Shown: positions 29,605-43,900, counted from the first letter of the stretch. The stretch is DNA of 64,000 nt from Lodderomyces elongisporus (GCF_030384665.1 NC_083675.1:1732001-1796000); one strand, 5' to 3'. A program made the numbers and translations. Notes: generated by a model not told the origin, from the letters alone.

Positions 29605-31166
29605 CTATGCGTCGTAGTTGGAGGCAGAAACGTTACCACCTCTACCGGTCCAGTTGACGTGCACCCATTGGTCCTTTGGCAAAAAGTCGTTTTCTTTACC
29701 TGGAAGAACTTGGAAAGTGTGGGCACCAAAGTAGTCTCTTTGGGCTTGCAACAAGTTTGCTGGCAATTTAGATGATCTCAAACCATCGTAAAAGGCCAAA
29801 GCAGTTGAGAAAGCTGGGGTTGGAATACCGTTGGCAATGGCTTGGCCAATGGCTGATCTCCATCCTGATTGAGCCTTGGTGATGGCATCCTTGAAGAATG
29901 GGTGGAACAACAAGTTGTCCAACTCTGGGTTTTCTCTGTAAGCAGAAGTGATTTCCTTCAAAAAGACTGATCTAATGATACAACCACCTCTCCACATCAA
30001 AGCAATACCAGCATTGTTCAATTTCCAGCCATAGTCCTTAGCAGCTTGGTTCATCAACATAAAACCTTGAGCGTATGAGATAATCTTTGAGGCGTACAAG
30101 GCTTGTTCCAAGTCGTCGATAAACTTTTGCTTGTCCTTGATTGGTGATTCAGCACCAACTTCTGGGCCCTCCAAAATCTTTGAGGCCTTAACTCTCTCAG
30201 CCTTCAAAGCAGAAAGACATCTTGCAAAGACAGCTTCACCAATCAAAGTGACTGGAACACCCAAGTCAAGGGCATTGATAGCAGTCCATTTACCAGTACC
30301 TTTTTGACCAGCAGTGTCCAAAATCTTTTCGACAACTGGCTCACCATCGGTTGGGTCATCGAATTTCAAGATATCTCTAGTGATTTCAATCAAGAATGAG
30401 TCCAAGACACCATTGTTCCATTTGGCAAAGACATCGGCGATTTCCTTGTCGGTAAACTTACCAACTCTCTTCATGACATCGTAAGCTTCACAAATCAATT
30501 GCATGTCACCGTATTCGATACCATTGTGGACCATCTTGACGTAGTGACCTGCACCAGCGTCACCGACCCAGTCACAACATGGTTCACCGTCGGATTTAGC
30601 GGCAATGTCTTGAAAGATAGCTTTGATTTTTGGCCATGCAGCTTCGTTACCACCTGGCATCAAAGATGGACCAGTTCTAGCACCTTCTTCACCACCAGAG
30701 ACACCGGTACCGACAAACAAGATTCCCTTTTCCTTCAATTCCTCAAATCTTCTGTTTGAGTCTGGAAAGTGTGAGTTACCACCATCGATGATAATGTCAC
30801 CTTTGTCCAAGAATGGGAGCAATTGACCGATAAAGTTGTCAACGGCGTCACCAGCCTTGACCAACAACATAATCTTTCTTGGTCTCTTCAAGTTGGCAAC
30901 CAAAGACTTGACAGAGTGGACACCAATGATGGACTTGCCTTTAGCTTCGTTGGCAATAAAGTGGTCAACCTTGGAAGTGGTTCTGTTGTAAGCAACAACA
31001 GTGTATCCGTGGTCAGCAGCGTTAAGGATCAAGTTTTGACCCATAACAGCCAAACCGATCAAACCGAAGTCACCTCTAGGGTTTGTGCTGTTAGTAAGGT
31101 TTTTGCAATTACATGGTTTGAAATGGCAGAAAGTCTTTGAGCGGCAGTGGACAAGGAAGGAGTCAT
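29605..31166 (-). CDS. GND1: 6-phosphogluconate dehydrogenase; 5' end out of frame as written
   Basis: The conserved frame runs from about 31083 down to 29605 and gives essentially the whole enzyme: GLIGLAVMGQN (NADP-binding), IIDGGNSHFPDSNRR, SGGEEGARTGPSLMPGG, KMVHNGIEYGDMQ (catalytic Lys) and NWTGRGGNVS at the C-terminus. The enzyme oxidatively decarboxylates 6-phosphogluconate in the pentose phosphate pathway, making NADPH. This frame has no ATG before GLAVMG. The likely ATG at 31166 opens MTPSLSTAAQRLS in another frame that stops soon after. The two frames would join if one base were added in the five-T run at 31100-31104. A TACTAAC box (31090-31096) and a TAG 3' splice-like site (31076) are also present. 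Either a sequence error or an intron is possible. Confidence 0.9.
31090..31096 (-). promoter_or_regulatory. TACTAAC intron branch-point-like box
   Basis: Perfect yeast branch-point heptamer on the minus strand, 13 bases before a CCCTAG that could be a 3' splice site at the GND1 5' end. No consensus GTATGT donor is visible upstream. The only donors in reach (GTAATT at 31112, GTCCAC at 31152) are weak, and only the second restores the frame. Confidence 0.3.
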
Positions 31167-33531
31167 TTTTCTGATTCCTATTCTTATTTGTTTCTTTACC
31201 AACAAAAAAAGTAAAGAACTTGAACAGAAAAAGAAAAAGAAAAAAGATTGAAATTTGTGTGGGGGAGCGGGGGAGGGTATCCTTCTCTCTTTATATATTT
31301 ATATTTATGTAACAAAGGAAAAAAAAGTTCAACTTCATTTTTTTGTTGCAATTTTTGTAAATTTTTTGTAAATTTTTTTTTTCCCGTCTTCCATTTTATC
31401 CGCTGGATATTTGAGGAAAAAAAAAGGGTAATTCGGTATCCACAAAAAAGGAACAAGAAGAAGCCATAATTTTTTTTTCATTCATTCATTCTTTAATACA
31501 ATTGAAGAAAGGAAACAAAGTAACTCAAGGATCAATTGATTTTGAATTGTTATTGTGAAAAAAAAAAAGATAAAGTAATTGTTGCTATTAGCTTGATACA
31601 ACAACTACCAATCGCAGGTTTGATGTACCATAGTTGGTTCTTTAGATTTAAACACAAGACCCTGTTCAAAGGTTCAAATATCCTCCACTTTTGATACCAA
31701 TTTGCTCCTTGACTTTTTAATCCAAATTCCCACCCCATTTTTCTTTCTTTCTTTTTTTTTTGTTTCCGGTTTCTTGTTTTTTGTTTTTTTCGCTTTTTGG
31801 TTCTTCACTGAATACCATGTGCTTTATAGTTACATACTTTGGCTCTTTTGGAATTTCTTCACCTGTAGACATGTTGATTGTATATATGTATAGTTTTCGA
31901 TATCAATTGATTTGTCAAAGGAATCTAATATGAAAAAAGAGATAGAAGAAAAGAGAAAGAGAAGGGAGAGAGAGAAAAAAGGGAAAGCAAACTTCTAAAT
32001 GTAATAAATGAAGGAGTGGAAAGTGCATTTATAAATATATTTTCTGAAACATAATTGTTGGACAATATGGAACTTCTGGACGAAAAAAAAAAAAAAAAAA
32101 TTAAAAAAAATAAAATGCAAAAAAATTTAAATAAATAAAAAAGGAATAGCAAAGATTGGGAACGTCTACGCATCAGTTATGATTTCGTTAAAGCGTGAGT
32201 GATTTTTTATTCATTGATTCAGTCAGTTTACTTACTCACTTACTAACTTACTTATTATATTCTGTTCACTCTCTATATTATATTGTATATTACGTATATA
32301 TACAAAGTTAACTACTACAGATTTCGATACTTAACAGAAATAAAATTCTTTCATTTTTATTCTTTATTTTATTTATTATTCTATTTTTGTGTCACCGTCT
32401 TAGTAATATCAGAAAATGTTGAGAGTCAACGTAAATTAATAAATGCGGTTAAAGTATTACTCGAATTATCAAACAACTAGAAGAAAACAGAAAACCAATG
32501 CTAGTGTACTAGTACAAGTACTAATAAAAATTTTAGACTAGGACACTAGAGGTATTGTTCAACGTCACTTCGGAAATACCCTAAATGTTTATATAGCCAA
32601 TTGGGCAAAAAGTAATTGAGAACCTATTTCTACTACCCCTACCCCTACCTCCTCTGCCAATCCTGTTTCTGAAATATTGGTTTCCATACCATCGTTATAA
32701 GTCTACGAGTACAATATCCGTATACATTTCGATTGGTGGTTATATTCACTCATCCCTATCAACAATTCTTACTCAAAAGTTACAAACGACGAATTCAAAG
32801 TGAAAATAATAAATAAATAAATAAAAAAAAGAGAGAGAGAGAGAAAGAGAAGCAAATGTCGAGGTTACACCATATAGACTAAATACATTTGTATATATAC
32901 AGGAAAGTTATATTCCAAAGACTTTGGAGCGAAATTTCGCCTATTGTCTCGCCATCCATTCCATAGTGTAGGCCCTTTCAAGTCCAATTAAGTCCTTTCA
33001 AGTCTTTACACGTCTCTTAAACCAACGTTTTCTTTTTCCAATTAGTAAATACATATACATATATATATACAATCCAATACTACTCACTAGATATTAATAT
33101 TCTTTTAAAAACTACCTAGAAAATGGAAACATGTATTTTAAGCAAGACTGATAAGTTGCATGTTGGCCGGGACGGAATTGACTAATGCTTGCGACTTTCG
33201 GACTAGATTGTTCCTCAACCTCTTTTTGAATTTTGTACTTGTTTTTTTTTTTGTCTCTCTCCTGTCTTTGCGTGTATTTTGGTCAAATTTTGTATACACT
33301 TTTAATTATCCTTTTTGTTGACTAGTGCTGCTTTTTCAAACACTTAGTTGGATCCCCCACTTTTTATGACAAGTATTTTTCCTCCACCCACTCACACCCC
33401 CCCACACCTCCACGCTTTACCTTCCCCTCCTCACCCCAAGTTTATATTAGAATCCCCCACCTTCTCTCTCTCTCTCTCTCTTTTTTTCTCTTCCTTTCTT
33501 TCTTTCTTTCAATCTCCCCCACCCCACTTTG

Positions 33532-33544
33532 CCCCCCCCCCCCC
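33532..33544 (+). repeat. C13 homopolymer
   Basis: Thirteen consecutive C residues in otherwise CT-rich DNA, about 1.5 kb upstream of MET3. Confidence 0.9.
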
Positions 33545-34381
33545 AATATAATCCAGTTATCACTCTATCATATAAACCTTGACAAAAAGGGTTCAGGTAT
33601 TTGTTTCTGGCATTTTTAAGAAAGGTTTATAGTTAGAACACGTCTTGTGATGCTACTAAAGTAACATTCTAACTGATATAGCATTATAGCACAATTGTTT
33701 TCTTACCCCCCTCCTCACTTTCACCTCACTTTCACCTCACTTCACCTCACCCCCGCTACTTCTTTTTATCAAAAATCTATGTAGTAACTTTAATCTCTCA
33801 TTTTTCATTTATTTTTCATCTTTTTTTTTTTTTGCAACAAAACAAGACAAATACTTGTAATTGAAGAAACTTATCAATCAGGTCAGTTTGACGAATTTTG
33901 ATGTCCAGTGATGCAATTGTGGCATCCAATTACTTGCTCCTACAAACCTTGACGTTCCTTTCCTCCTCTATATATATAAACCTAATAAGGCTTCTACATT
34001 CCAAGAAAAAAAAATAAAGAATCTATTCTACCTAAGTGATGAATGATCAACCCATAGACTTACCAAAGCTCGAGCCTAAAAAAAAACAGAAGCGTCATAA
34101 TGAAATAGAACTAAAATAAAGACCTCAAAGCTCAATCACACTACTCATCAACACCCATATCGCCAACTTTTTTCCTTTCCTTTCCTTTTCTTTTCTCTTT
34201 TTGTCCATCTACAATAACTATTGAATTTTAAAGGAAAAAGAAAACCACTAGTATAGAATTTGGTATCATTCGAATCATCAATTTGTCAATGTCATAAAAA
34301 CACCTAGAGTCACATTTTTGACGACATTAAAAGTATACACATACATAAATGTATACACACATATGTATATACAGACATCAG

Positions 34382-34488
34382 CACGTGAAAGAGAATATAG
34401 AGAAAACTTTTTTTTTCCGGCACGTGCGTTAGATTATGACTAATGCAACATCTGGTCGAAGGCAACACCAATTACTATGAATCACGTG
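34382..34488. promoter_or_regulatory. three CACGTG elements upstream of MET3 (Cbf1-type)
   Basis: CACGTG occurs at 34382-34387, 34421-34426 and 34483-34488, 600-700 bases before the MET3 ATG. Three copies within about 107 bases is far above chance. In yeast, Cbf1 binds CACGTG at sulfur-assimilation genes and recruits Met4, so this cluster is the likely sulfur-response module. Confidence 0.7.
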
Positions 34489-34717
34489 CTATGGCTACAT
34501 TCGGATAACTGGACAAGAAACTCCAAAAGAAGTAAAAAAAAAATAAAAAAAGACAACCAAAATATCTGCACAGCAACAACAACAGCAACAACAGCAACAG
34601 AAAACTAAAGAGCGTAACCGCACACAAGTAAATGCTTGACATTGTAATTTGCAGCCAATGCATTTTTCCTTTTTTTTTTTTTTCATACTTTTTTTTTTTC
34701 GCTTTTTATTTGTTTTA

Positions 34718-34739
34718 CACAGTTTTCGAAACACAGTTT
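34718..34739 (-). promoter_or_regulatory. two AAACTGTG elements upstream of MET3 (Met31/32-type)
   Basis: CACAGTTT on the plus strand at 34718-34725 and again at 34732-34739, i.e. two AAACTGTG cores 14 bases apart on the minus strand. This is the core of the Met31/Met32 zinc-finger site found with Cbf1 sites in sulfur genes. Confidence 0.6.
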
Positions 34740-35001
34740 AATTATACATTCAACTATTCTGTTAATTCTCCAACAAACAGTCTTGGACTAAACAAACGGT
34801 TTAATAATATTTCTATTTATTTTCCAAAAATTTCATTCATTTCAATTATTTTTTTTTCCATATTTTTTTCAAATTTTCTGCAATTTTAGTTTTTTTTTTT
34901 ATAAAAAAAGGACCATAACCACAGGTGAAATTTTTACAGTCTTCAAGCCATTTCATTTATCCACTACATAGAGTTTATTGTTAACTAAATTTTGTTGATA
35001 A

Positions 35002-36657
<1,656 letters not shown>

Positions 36658-36963
36658 GCTTTTACCAAAAATTTAACTAGATTATTTGATTTTGCTTGAA
36701 AGCTATTTATAATACAATATAGACATTACTATGATAAATAATACAAACAAAAAATATAGTTATAGTATAGATAATAGTAATAATAATAATAATAATAATA
36801 AAGGTAATAGTACATCGTTATTAAATAATTTATAAATAATGCAAACTTGAAAAAAGACTGAAATTCTCCTTTTCCACTTCTTTTTCTTCATCTTCTTCAT
36901 CATCATCTTCCTCTTCTTCTTCTGTTCTCGTTTTATTCTCCTTCTCTCTTTTGTCAAATGTTC
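36658..36963. other. convergent 3' region, MET3 / C2H2 factor gene
   Basis: A 306-base stretch between converging stops. It has AAT repeats (36775-36802) and a CTTCTTCATC-rich tract (36875-36925). Nothing else is seen. Confidence 0.6.
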
Positions 36964-39900
36964 CTAAAAATTTTGCCTATTTTGAGAGATGAATGTGGCT
37001 CTAATTTGTAGAGCTTCTGCAAAGCCCATGGATGCGGGCCATACTGGTGCATCGGCCAATATCCTGATACCCAAGTAAAAAGCACGCTTTGAGGCGGCAC
37101 CATTAACAATCTCATCTCTTATATTTCGATTCAAACAAAGTACTTGTTCCCTGTTGTTGTTCACGTCAATTGCTCTCGACAAATTGTCATCAACAACCTC
37201 GCGCTCTTGACTGAGTTTGAAAACACGGTTGACTTGGTCTTCGTTTGCCAAAGTGGGTACTGCGTCTTTCAAAGTTTTTGTCAATACATCCAGATATGCC
37301 GACTGAACGCTAATGTTTAAAACTTTACCAACTTTGTTCAAAGTTTCAAAGCAATGGAACCAATCCAATAACTCCTGGTTGGAGACATCTCTTCTTCGGC
37401 ACTGTTGCTCCAAGTAGTCGAGATAAGTTGCCATGATCATAACACTGATAAATATCACACAACTAAGAAACACTGGGATACGCACTGAATTTTCCCGCAC
37501 GTCGTAGCTAATGGTTTCCGATGTGTGAACCCAGAATTCAAGCACTTGACAACAGGAGTCTAAGGACTTGCTCAAGACATTGTAGTTTGATTCTCTGTAA
37601 TCCATTATATCAAGTTCTTTATTCATTAAGGCAAAATCCTTGCGTAACATTGCAACTAGAACTGGGTTTAAGTTAACAGAAGTTTTAATCTTCAACATTA
37701 GCCATATAGGTATAATGATTTTCAAATCAGGTTTGAAATTCAATTCGGCTCTATTTTGCAAATTAATGGTTAGTGAACCAAAATGCCTGGTAAACATGTT
37801 CTCCCAGTTGGTTAACAAGTGCTGAAAATGTACTCTCTTCTCAACGTTCCACCGAATCAAACTAAACTGAGGTGAGCTTAGTTCATTGGCAACTTGCTCG
37901 TGAAGGTGCATCAAAAGCAGACACATATCTTCAAGAGGCAAACTTGGTGAGGAAACAACGAGATTTGAATTATGGAGTGTTTTGATCAAATCATCAATCT
38001 TTAGTCCGTTACTAAGTTCAACAATGGACCAGTTGGGTGGATGAGATTTGCACACATTGTTGTACCAACTGTTTGCATCAGTACACCACCACAATTTCTC
38101 ATTAGTACAGAATGAGCCGCTATTCAATTGATTAGAGTTGAATTGTACCGGAGCACCAGTAATCTCTGACCTAAACACTTGGAGCACATAAAATATTTGT
38201 AAAGTTCTTATTCTCAGTTGGGCCATAATAAAGTAATCAAAGTTATTTTGTATAACATGCTGGTTATTATTGTTATTGTTATTGTTATTGTTATTGTTGT
38301 TGTTGTTGCCATTTTCAGATGCATTCTGTGGCGCGACAACTACTGGCGGTGGTGGGGGCATCAAAATCAGCTCCAATGGTTCATTGAATAATGTTGATTT
38401 GATCAAACCAATCATCGACTTTATCTGTCTTGCAGTAATATCCACCATATTTGGTTCATTGAAAAAAAGCGAAATCATGATATGCAACACGAGACATTGG
38501 TGAGCCATTAGTGGTACTTTTTTGAATTGGATCAAGTCACCAGTCAACTCTTTTTCAAAGAAGCTTTGAATATAGTATTTGGATAAATTGAATAGAATAA
38601 CTGCATCATGGTTATTATAGGCGTACAAGGAGCCTATAGCTGCAATGGCCAAGACTAAAGGGATATTATCAACATTCAGCCCAGAGTTTTTCAACGTGGA
38701 GAAGTGGATAAACAGAAAGTATTTGTTGATTCCAAATTCATACAACTGGACATAGTATTTGAGATTATCCAAGGACGGAAAATCATTGTCGTTGATTCCT
38801 GCCGAGCTAACCATCTTTTCACGTAACTCGTGTGTAATCAAGGTTGATTCTTGCGTGTAAAAGTTTGCAGGAAACTCAATTGAATAGTCAATGTTCTCGA
38901 GATTGGCTTCTCCAGCTCCTGCCAACAACTGTTGCATGAAATCTTGCGCTTGACGCTTTGGTAGACTTGCATTCATTTCTGGATGTTGCTTTCCAGCGGT
39001 ACTGAAATAGCCCTTTAAATCGTCAAAGCTTGTATTGACACTAAAGTTTCCTGTCAAATCGAATTGCGGGTGAACCAAGTCCTGGATCCAATCCGTATCA
39101 CTTTGTGCGGTATTGATCTGCATTAATGGCTGTGAACCATTTTCCATCACCGAACGCAGACGTTTGGAAACGCTAGAGCTTTCACTTGCACGGTTCAATT
39201 GTTGTGGATTGATACTATTGGCAGATGACACAGAACCCATGTTTGATTGTGGCAGTTCATGTACTGGACCAGTGGAAACATTTTGCAAAGGATGCGGCTG
39301 TACAGAAGCAGAAGCAGGAGCAGAAACCGAATTATTATTATTAGCAGGAGCATTAGCAGCAGGAGCAGATGATGATGACGATGACAATGACAATGATAAA
39401 GAAGAAACACCCACTGGTGGTGTTTGTTGGGAGCTCATTTGATGGCGAATACCCATTTCTTCCCCTTCGTGTAATGGATCCTCGATATTAAACAAAGAGG
39501 TATTGTTACCTTGCGACTTGTTCAAATCTCTTTGTAAATGTACAGGTTTTGCCGACTTGATTCCATCGGTGAAGAAATCGTGCAAGTTCTTCAACGACTT
39601 TTGTCTCAACTCGAATTTCGAACCATCTTGCAAGTCAAGGTTATCAATATTTGCCCAATCCATCAATTCTGGCATACCCATCATACGGTGGTACTCTTCG
39701 CTTTGTGGTCCCAAAGGTGGTGTACCAAATTCAACTTGTGTTGGAACTGATTCCGAAAAGTCGAAATTGGATTCTTGGATAGCTCTAGCTTCTCGATTCG
39801 TAGTGTATGAAGCACCAGAAGCAGCAGAGTATGAGGCATGTCTGAAATTGTGTGCTCCGACTCCGACTCCGACTCCCGTTGCTGATGCACGAGAAAGCAC

Positions 39901-40935
39901 TTTCTCTGTTGCCTTTGAAGGCTTTTTACGTTGTGGTGGGCTTATCTCTTGCTGCAGTTTGTTACTGTTGTTGTTGTTGTTACCATTAATTTCTTTGGAC
40001 ATTGACGAGGTTCTTTGTGAGGTAGAGCCATTCATTATAGATCCTTGCCTTGACATTGGAGTAGCTTTTGGCTGATTGAACGATACACTGTTTCTGTGTG
40101 AGCTGCTGTGTAAGGTAATGCTTGGTCGTGGCGAATTTCCTATAGCAGCAGGGGACATTCCTATCAGCGGCTGTGGTGATACACTAGTTTGTATGCTGCT
40201 ACTTGTATTTGTTGGTGGTGTTCCAATGCCAGTGAAATTAATCAGTGTATGTTTATAGCTATGACCATTTCCATTTAAGTTGCCATTTAGGTTGCCATTT
40301 AGGTTGCCATTTAGGTTGTGACCATTACTACTGTTATTACCACTATCGTCATTGTCAAAGAGTTTTGTTCTAAATGCTGGTGGCTTGTAATCATTATGTT
40401 CTAGTGATTCCATGCTGGCATCATCTAGCAAAGGTACGACACCATTTGGTAGTGGTGCGTTTGGGTCGGTGTTGTTGCGCAAGACATTTATGTGTTCGTT
40501 GATATCCAAGTCCTTTGAGGATGCTCTCCTCATTATGTTGGGTAAGTTTGTATGTAATTTTTGTTGGTGTCGAAGAACCAAGTCTCTACGGGCAAAGCAT
40601 CTTCCGCAAGCTGCACATTGGTATGGTTTCTCATTTGTGTGTGCTCGTTCATGGCGTTTCAAATGCTCCAACCTTGCAAACGCTCGCGTGCATACTCCAC
40701 ACACATGAGGCCGTGGTTTATCTGTTCTGATTTGTTGGGACTTTTTAGGTATTGGTTGGGATCCTGGTGGTGGGATGTATAATACGCTATCACTGTGTTC
40801 GTCTCTTAGCGACGCTGTTGATGACATGGGTATCGATGATACCGTTGTAGCTTCCGGAGCGGAGGTGGTAGGAGAAGCAGTAGTAGCGGTGGCGGTGGCG
40901 GTGGTGGTAAAGGATACCGATGTTTGCATATCCAT
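36964..40935 (-). CDS. C2H2 zinc-finger transcription factor with fungal-type middle domain
   Basis: 1323 residues. Two adjacent C2H2 fingers lie at about 77-135: HVCGVCTRAFARLEHLKRH, then a TNEKPYQC linker and CARRDLVLRH-like second finger. This tandem pair is the Adr1/Rsf2 type. Residues 140-700 are largely disordered with Asn, Ser and Gln runs, including a 12-bp-repeat-coded NLNG patch (about 209-224). From about 730 onward the protein is helical and resembles the fungal-specific transcription factor domain, broken by a poly-Asn run near 880-895. The C-terminus (APVWPASMGFAEALQIRATF) looks conserved. It is a DNA-binding regulator; its targets cannot be read from sequence. An 8.2-kb gene-free region lies upstream. 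Confidence 0.88.
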   Translation of the reverse strand: MDMQTSVSFTTTATATATTASPTTSAPEATTVSSIPMSSTASLRDEHSDSVLYIPPPGSQPIPKKSQQIRTDKPRPHVCGVCTRAFARLEHLKRHERAHTNEKPYQCAACGRCFARRDLVLRHQQKLHTNLPNIMRRASSKDLDINEHINVLRNNTDPNAPLPNGVVPLLDDASMESLEHNDYKPPAFRTKLFDNDDSGNNSSNGHNLNGNLNGNLNGNLNGNGHSYKHTLINFTGIGTPPTNTSSSIQTSVSPQPLIGMSPAAIGNSPRPSITLHSSSHRNSVSFNQPKATPMSRQGSIMNGSTSQRTSSMSKEINGNNNNNSNKLQQEISPPQRKKPSKATEKVLSRASATGVGVGVGAHNFRHASYSAASGASYTTNREARAIQESNFDFSESVPTQVEFGTPPLGPQSEEYHRMMGMPELMDWANIDNLDLQDGSKFELRQKSLKNLHDFFTDGIKSAKPVHLQRDLNKSQGNNTSLFNIEDPLHEGEEMGIRHQMSSQQTPPVGVSSLSLSLSSSSSSAPAANAPANNNNSVSAPASASVQPHPLQNVSTGPVHELPQSNMGSVSSANSINPQQLNRASESSSVSKRLRSVMENGSQPLMQINTAQSDTDWIQDLVHPQFDLTGNFSVNTSFDDLKGYFSTAGKQHPEMNASLPKRQAQDFMQQLLAGAGEANLENIDYSIEFPANFYTQESTLITHELREKMVSSAGINDNDFPSLDNLKYYVQLYEFGINKYFLFIHFSTLKNSGLNVDNIPLVLAIAAIGSLYAYNNHDAVILFNLSKYYIQSFFEKELTGDLIQFKKVPLMAHQCLVLHIMISLFFNEPNMVDITARQIKSMIGLIKSTLFNEPLELILMPPPPPVVVAPQNASENGNNNNNNNNNNNNNNNQHVIQNNFDYFIMAQLRIRTLQIFYVLQVFRSEITGAPVQFNSNQLNSGSFCTNEKLWWCTDANSWYNNVCKSHPPNWSIVELSNGLKIDDLIKTLHNSNLVVSSPSLPLEDMCLLLMHLHEQVANELSSPQFSLIRWNVEKRVHFQHLLTNWENMFTRHFGSLTINLQNRAELNFKPDLKIIIPIWLMLKIKTSVNLNPVLVAMLRKDFALMNKELDIMDYRESNYNVLSKSLDSCCQVLEFWVHTSETISYDVRENSVRIPVFLSCVIFISVMIMATYLDYLEQQCRRRDVSNQELLDWFHCFETLNKVGKVLNISVQSAYLDVLTKTLKDAVPTLANEDQVNRVFKLSQEREVVDDNLSRAIDVNNNREQVLCLNRNIRDEIVNGAASKRAFYLGIRILADAPVWPASMGFAEALQIRATFISQNRQNF
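40268..40315 (-). repeat. 12-bp repeat coding NLNG units
   Basis: Four tandem copies of TTAGGTTGCCAT (plus strand) in frame within the disordered part of the transcription factor. Confidence 0.9.
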
Positions 40936-43900
40936 TATTGTATCTAGTTTTCGATCAACTTTTGGATCAACTTTTGGTCTTGTTTATTATTATTTGTATG
41001 TTCTTCCTTTGTATGTTGATCCTTTTTACTCTAATAAATTTTTGTTTTCCTTTTGAACTAATGTTTTCGAATGAAAAATAAAAATCTGGGGGTGGGACAA
41101 ATCGAAAAAGTGGAAGAAGAAAAAGTAAAAAATAAAAAACTGGGGGAGGGGGGAAAAAAAAAAATAAAGGGTAGATGGTTAGGTTTATAAAAGCTGGAAG
41201 TGTGTATTTTTGTTGTTGTTGTTGTTGTTTAGAAATGAAAAATTTTGGGGGTGATGAAACAAAACTATTCTGTTGTCAACAAAATATAAACCTACTTTGG
41301 TGACTCTAAAGGGATTTGTGGATATTTATGGATATTTATGGATATATTTTTTTGCTCTTTTCTTTTCTTTGCTTTTCCCTTCTTTCGTTCTTTTAGTTCT
41401 GGTCAGTCAGGAAGAATTATATCGTTGATTTCTTTTGTATTTGAAAAAAAAAAAAAAATTAAAATTTTTTATAAAGTAAAGAGTTAAATTAATTTTTTTT
41501 TTTAATTTATTTGGTACCCATTTTTGACTGTTAGACAGATAGATTGAAAGAGGAAGAAAAAAAAAATTTAAAAAAGAAAAAACTCAAAAAAAAGAAAAAT
41601 GTCTGTCCGGGGAAAAAAAAATGACTAAAATTAAAAATGACTAAGCCAAAAAAAATAAAAAAAAGGAATAAAACTGAAATTTGTGGGAGAGAAGGCAGCC
41701 AAAAAAAAGTGTCTGACTATTTCAACAGCACGCGCCCTGTACAGGAACAGTAAAGGGAATTATAATACCCAAAAAATAAATAAATAAAAGATAAAAAAAA
41801 AAAAGAAATAAAGAAATAAGAAAAATGACACAGACGGAGTTTGTTCCGCTTTTACCAGCACTCGGTTTCTTCTTGCTGTTAATAATTTTTTTTTTTTCAT
41901 TTTAAATATGCGATACACATTACTAGTAACTTTTTGTGTCTGAGTCTGTGTCTGTGTCTGTGTCTGAGTTTGAACGGAAGTATGGCAAGCAAAATGCAAA
42001 ATTCTCATGTCTTTATATAGGAGGGCCATAGTGTCATAAAGGCAAACAAAAGAAAGGGTATTCCGTTTCTTTCTTTCTTTCTTTCTTTATTAATGAGCTA
42101 TATATATTAATATTCCAGTTTTTCGGTAACAACCGGTCAGATGCCTTGTCTAATTTTCCCTATTCTTTGTATACTTGTGTTTTTTTTTTCTGTTTTGGAC
42201 AAATCACATTTGCTCGATTGTAAGAACAATAGTTTTGGTGAAATACTGGAGATGGAAAAGATGCCAGATTAAATAACCAAAGAAAAAAAAGAAAACAAAA
42301 GCATATACAAGAAAGACAAAGAGTAAGACAAAGGGAGAAATTAATTGGCAAATTTAGATTACATCATACCACCAACGTAATGTGTGTTTTGAAGTATACC
42401 CCCTTTCTTTTGTTTTTTTTGGTGATTCTGGAGTACCAAACACTGTTTTTCCAAAAAAACCATGTTTGTATCTTCTTGTAAACCAGGTACCAGACGAAAA
42501 CAAAAAGTCTATATACCTTGCTTTTAGTTTGCATGGTTAGTTTGCAATTCTCTGGGGAGATCCAGTTCCCCCCACCTTACTCTCGTCACCCGCCTTTTCA
42601 TTTCCACTGTTGATACCCCGGTTTTTGTTTTTGTTCTTCTTCCTTAGTATGAACTAGTATTCTATCTTGCATATTTTCCGACTAAATTACGATTTGAAAA
42701 AAAAAAAAGCCGGTGGTAGCTAACAAGTGGCCAGATGGAGGGGACAAAAATAAAAAGGAATTACCTGTTATGAAGACATCTATATATATATATATTTACA
42801 ACGTTGCCAGTGTCAACGAGAACGGAAAAAAGAGAGAAAAAAAGAAATAGAAGGTGAATAATTATCACCAACCAATAAAGAGCTTTAAATTTGTTTTTGT
42901 GCATTTCCAAATGAGAAATAAAATAAACAAGCAATAGACATATACATAATATATGTATATATATGTATATAGAGACATAAAGACAGTGTTCTTTCTTGTA
43001 ATTGTTTACTAAAGGTGTGTGTGTGTTTTAAATTGAAGTTACTTCCTCTCTTTCTTTCTACTTAAATTTGTTTTTCCTTTTTTTTTTTCTCAATTCTAAG
43101 GCGGGAGGAAAAGCAAGGAGGCGGAGACTTGGAGAGTAGGGAGTAGATAAGTATAATGTAAAGTTGGGTATTAAAACTAATCAAGTCTCTAGAGATACCT
43201 TGTATATTTATGGTGGGTGGGTATGTTGTTTGTAGATGAATCTAGAGGAAGTGGCAGCAAATAATTTTGTTGGGTAATCTTGAAACAATGTAAGAAAGAG
43301 AGAGAGAGAGAGAAAATGTTCGTAAATATTATTATTATTATTTGTGTGTGTTTTTCTTTTATCTATTTAAAATTATTCCAGGCAAAAGCTAAATAAAGAA
43401 AGAAAAGAGAAACGTTTGCTTAAAAGGGAGAGAGAGATATATATATTTGTATGTAGGAGATGCCAACGATTTCTTTTTTTTTATATCCTTTTATCCTTTT
43501 ATCCTTTCTTTTTGATCTTTTTCTTCTTCTTATTCTTCTTTCAGTTGATGTTGTGAGAGAGGCACAAGCTATACTCCCTGTTTCATCTTCTTCTGTAGGC
43601 TATTGCTTACCATTCCTATTTTAGTAGTAGTACTTGATACTGTTGTTGCTACTTGTGTTACTTTAGTTACTTTAGCTACTTGTGTCTTTCTCCATATTTT
43701 CTCCATATTTTCACATTGTATTGAAATTGATTTGCCTTAGTTTTTTATTTTTGGGAAAAACACATTTGTACCCATTTCCAGACAGACAGACAGACAGACA
43801 AAAAAAAAATTAACAGGTAGAGTGGAATAATAGCACCTGCATTGAAAGGAACCCATGTACACTACCTACTTGCATTTATTCTTTCAATTTTAATTATTAA

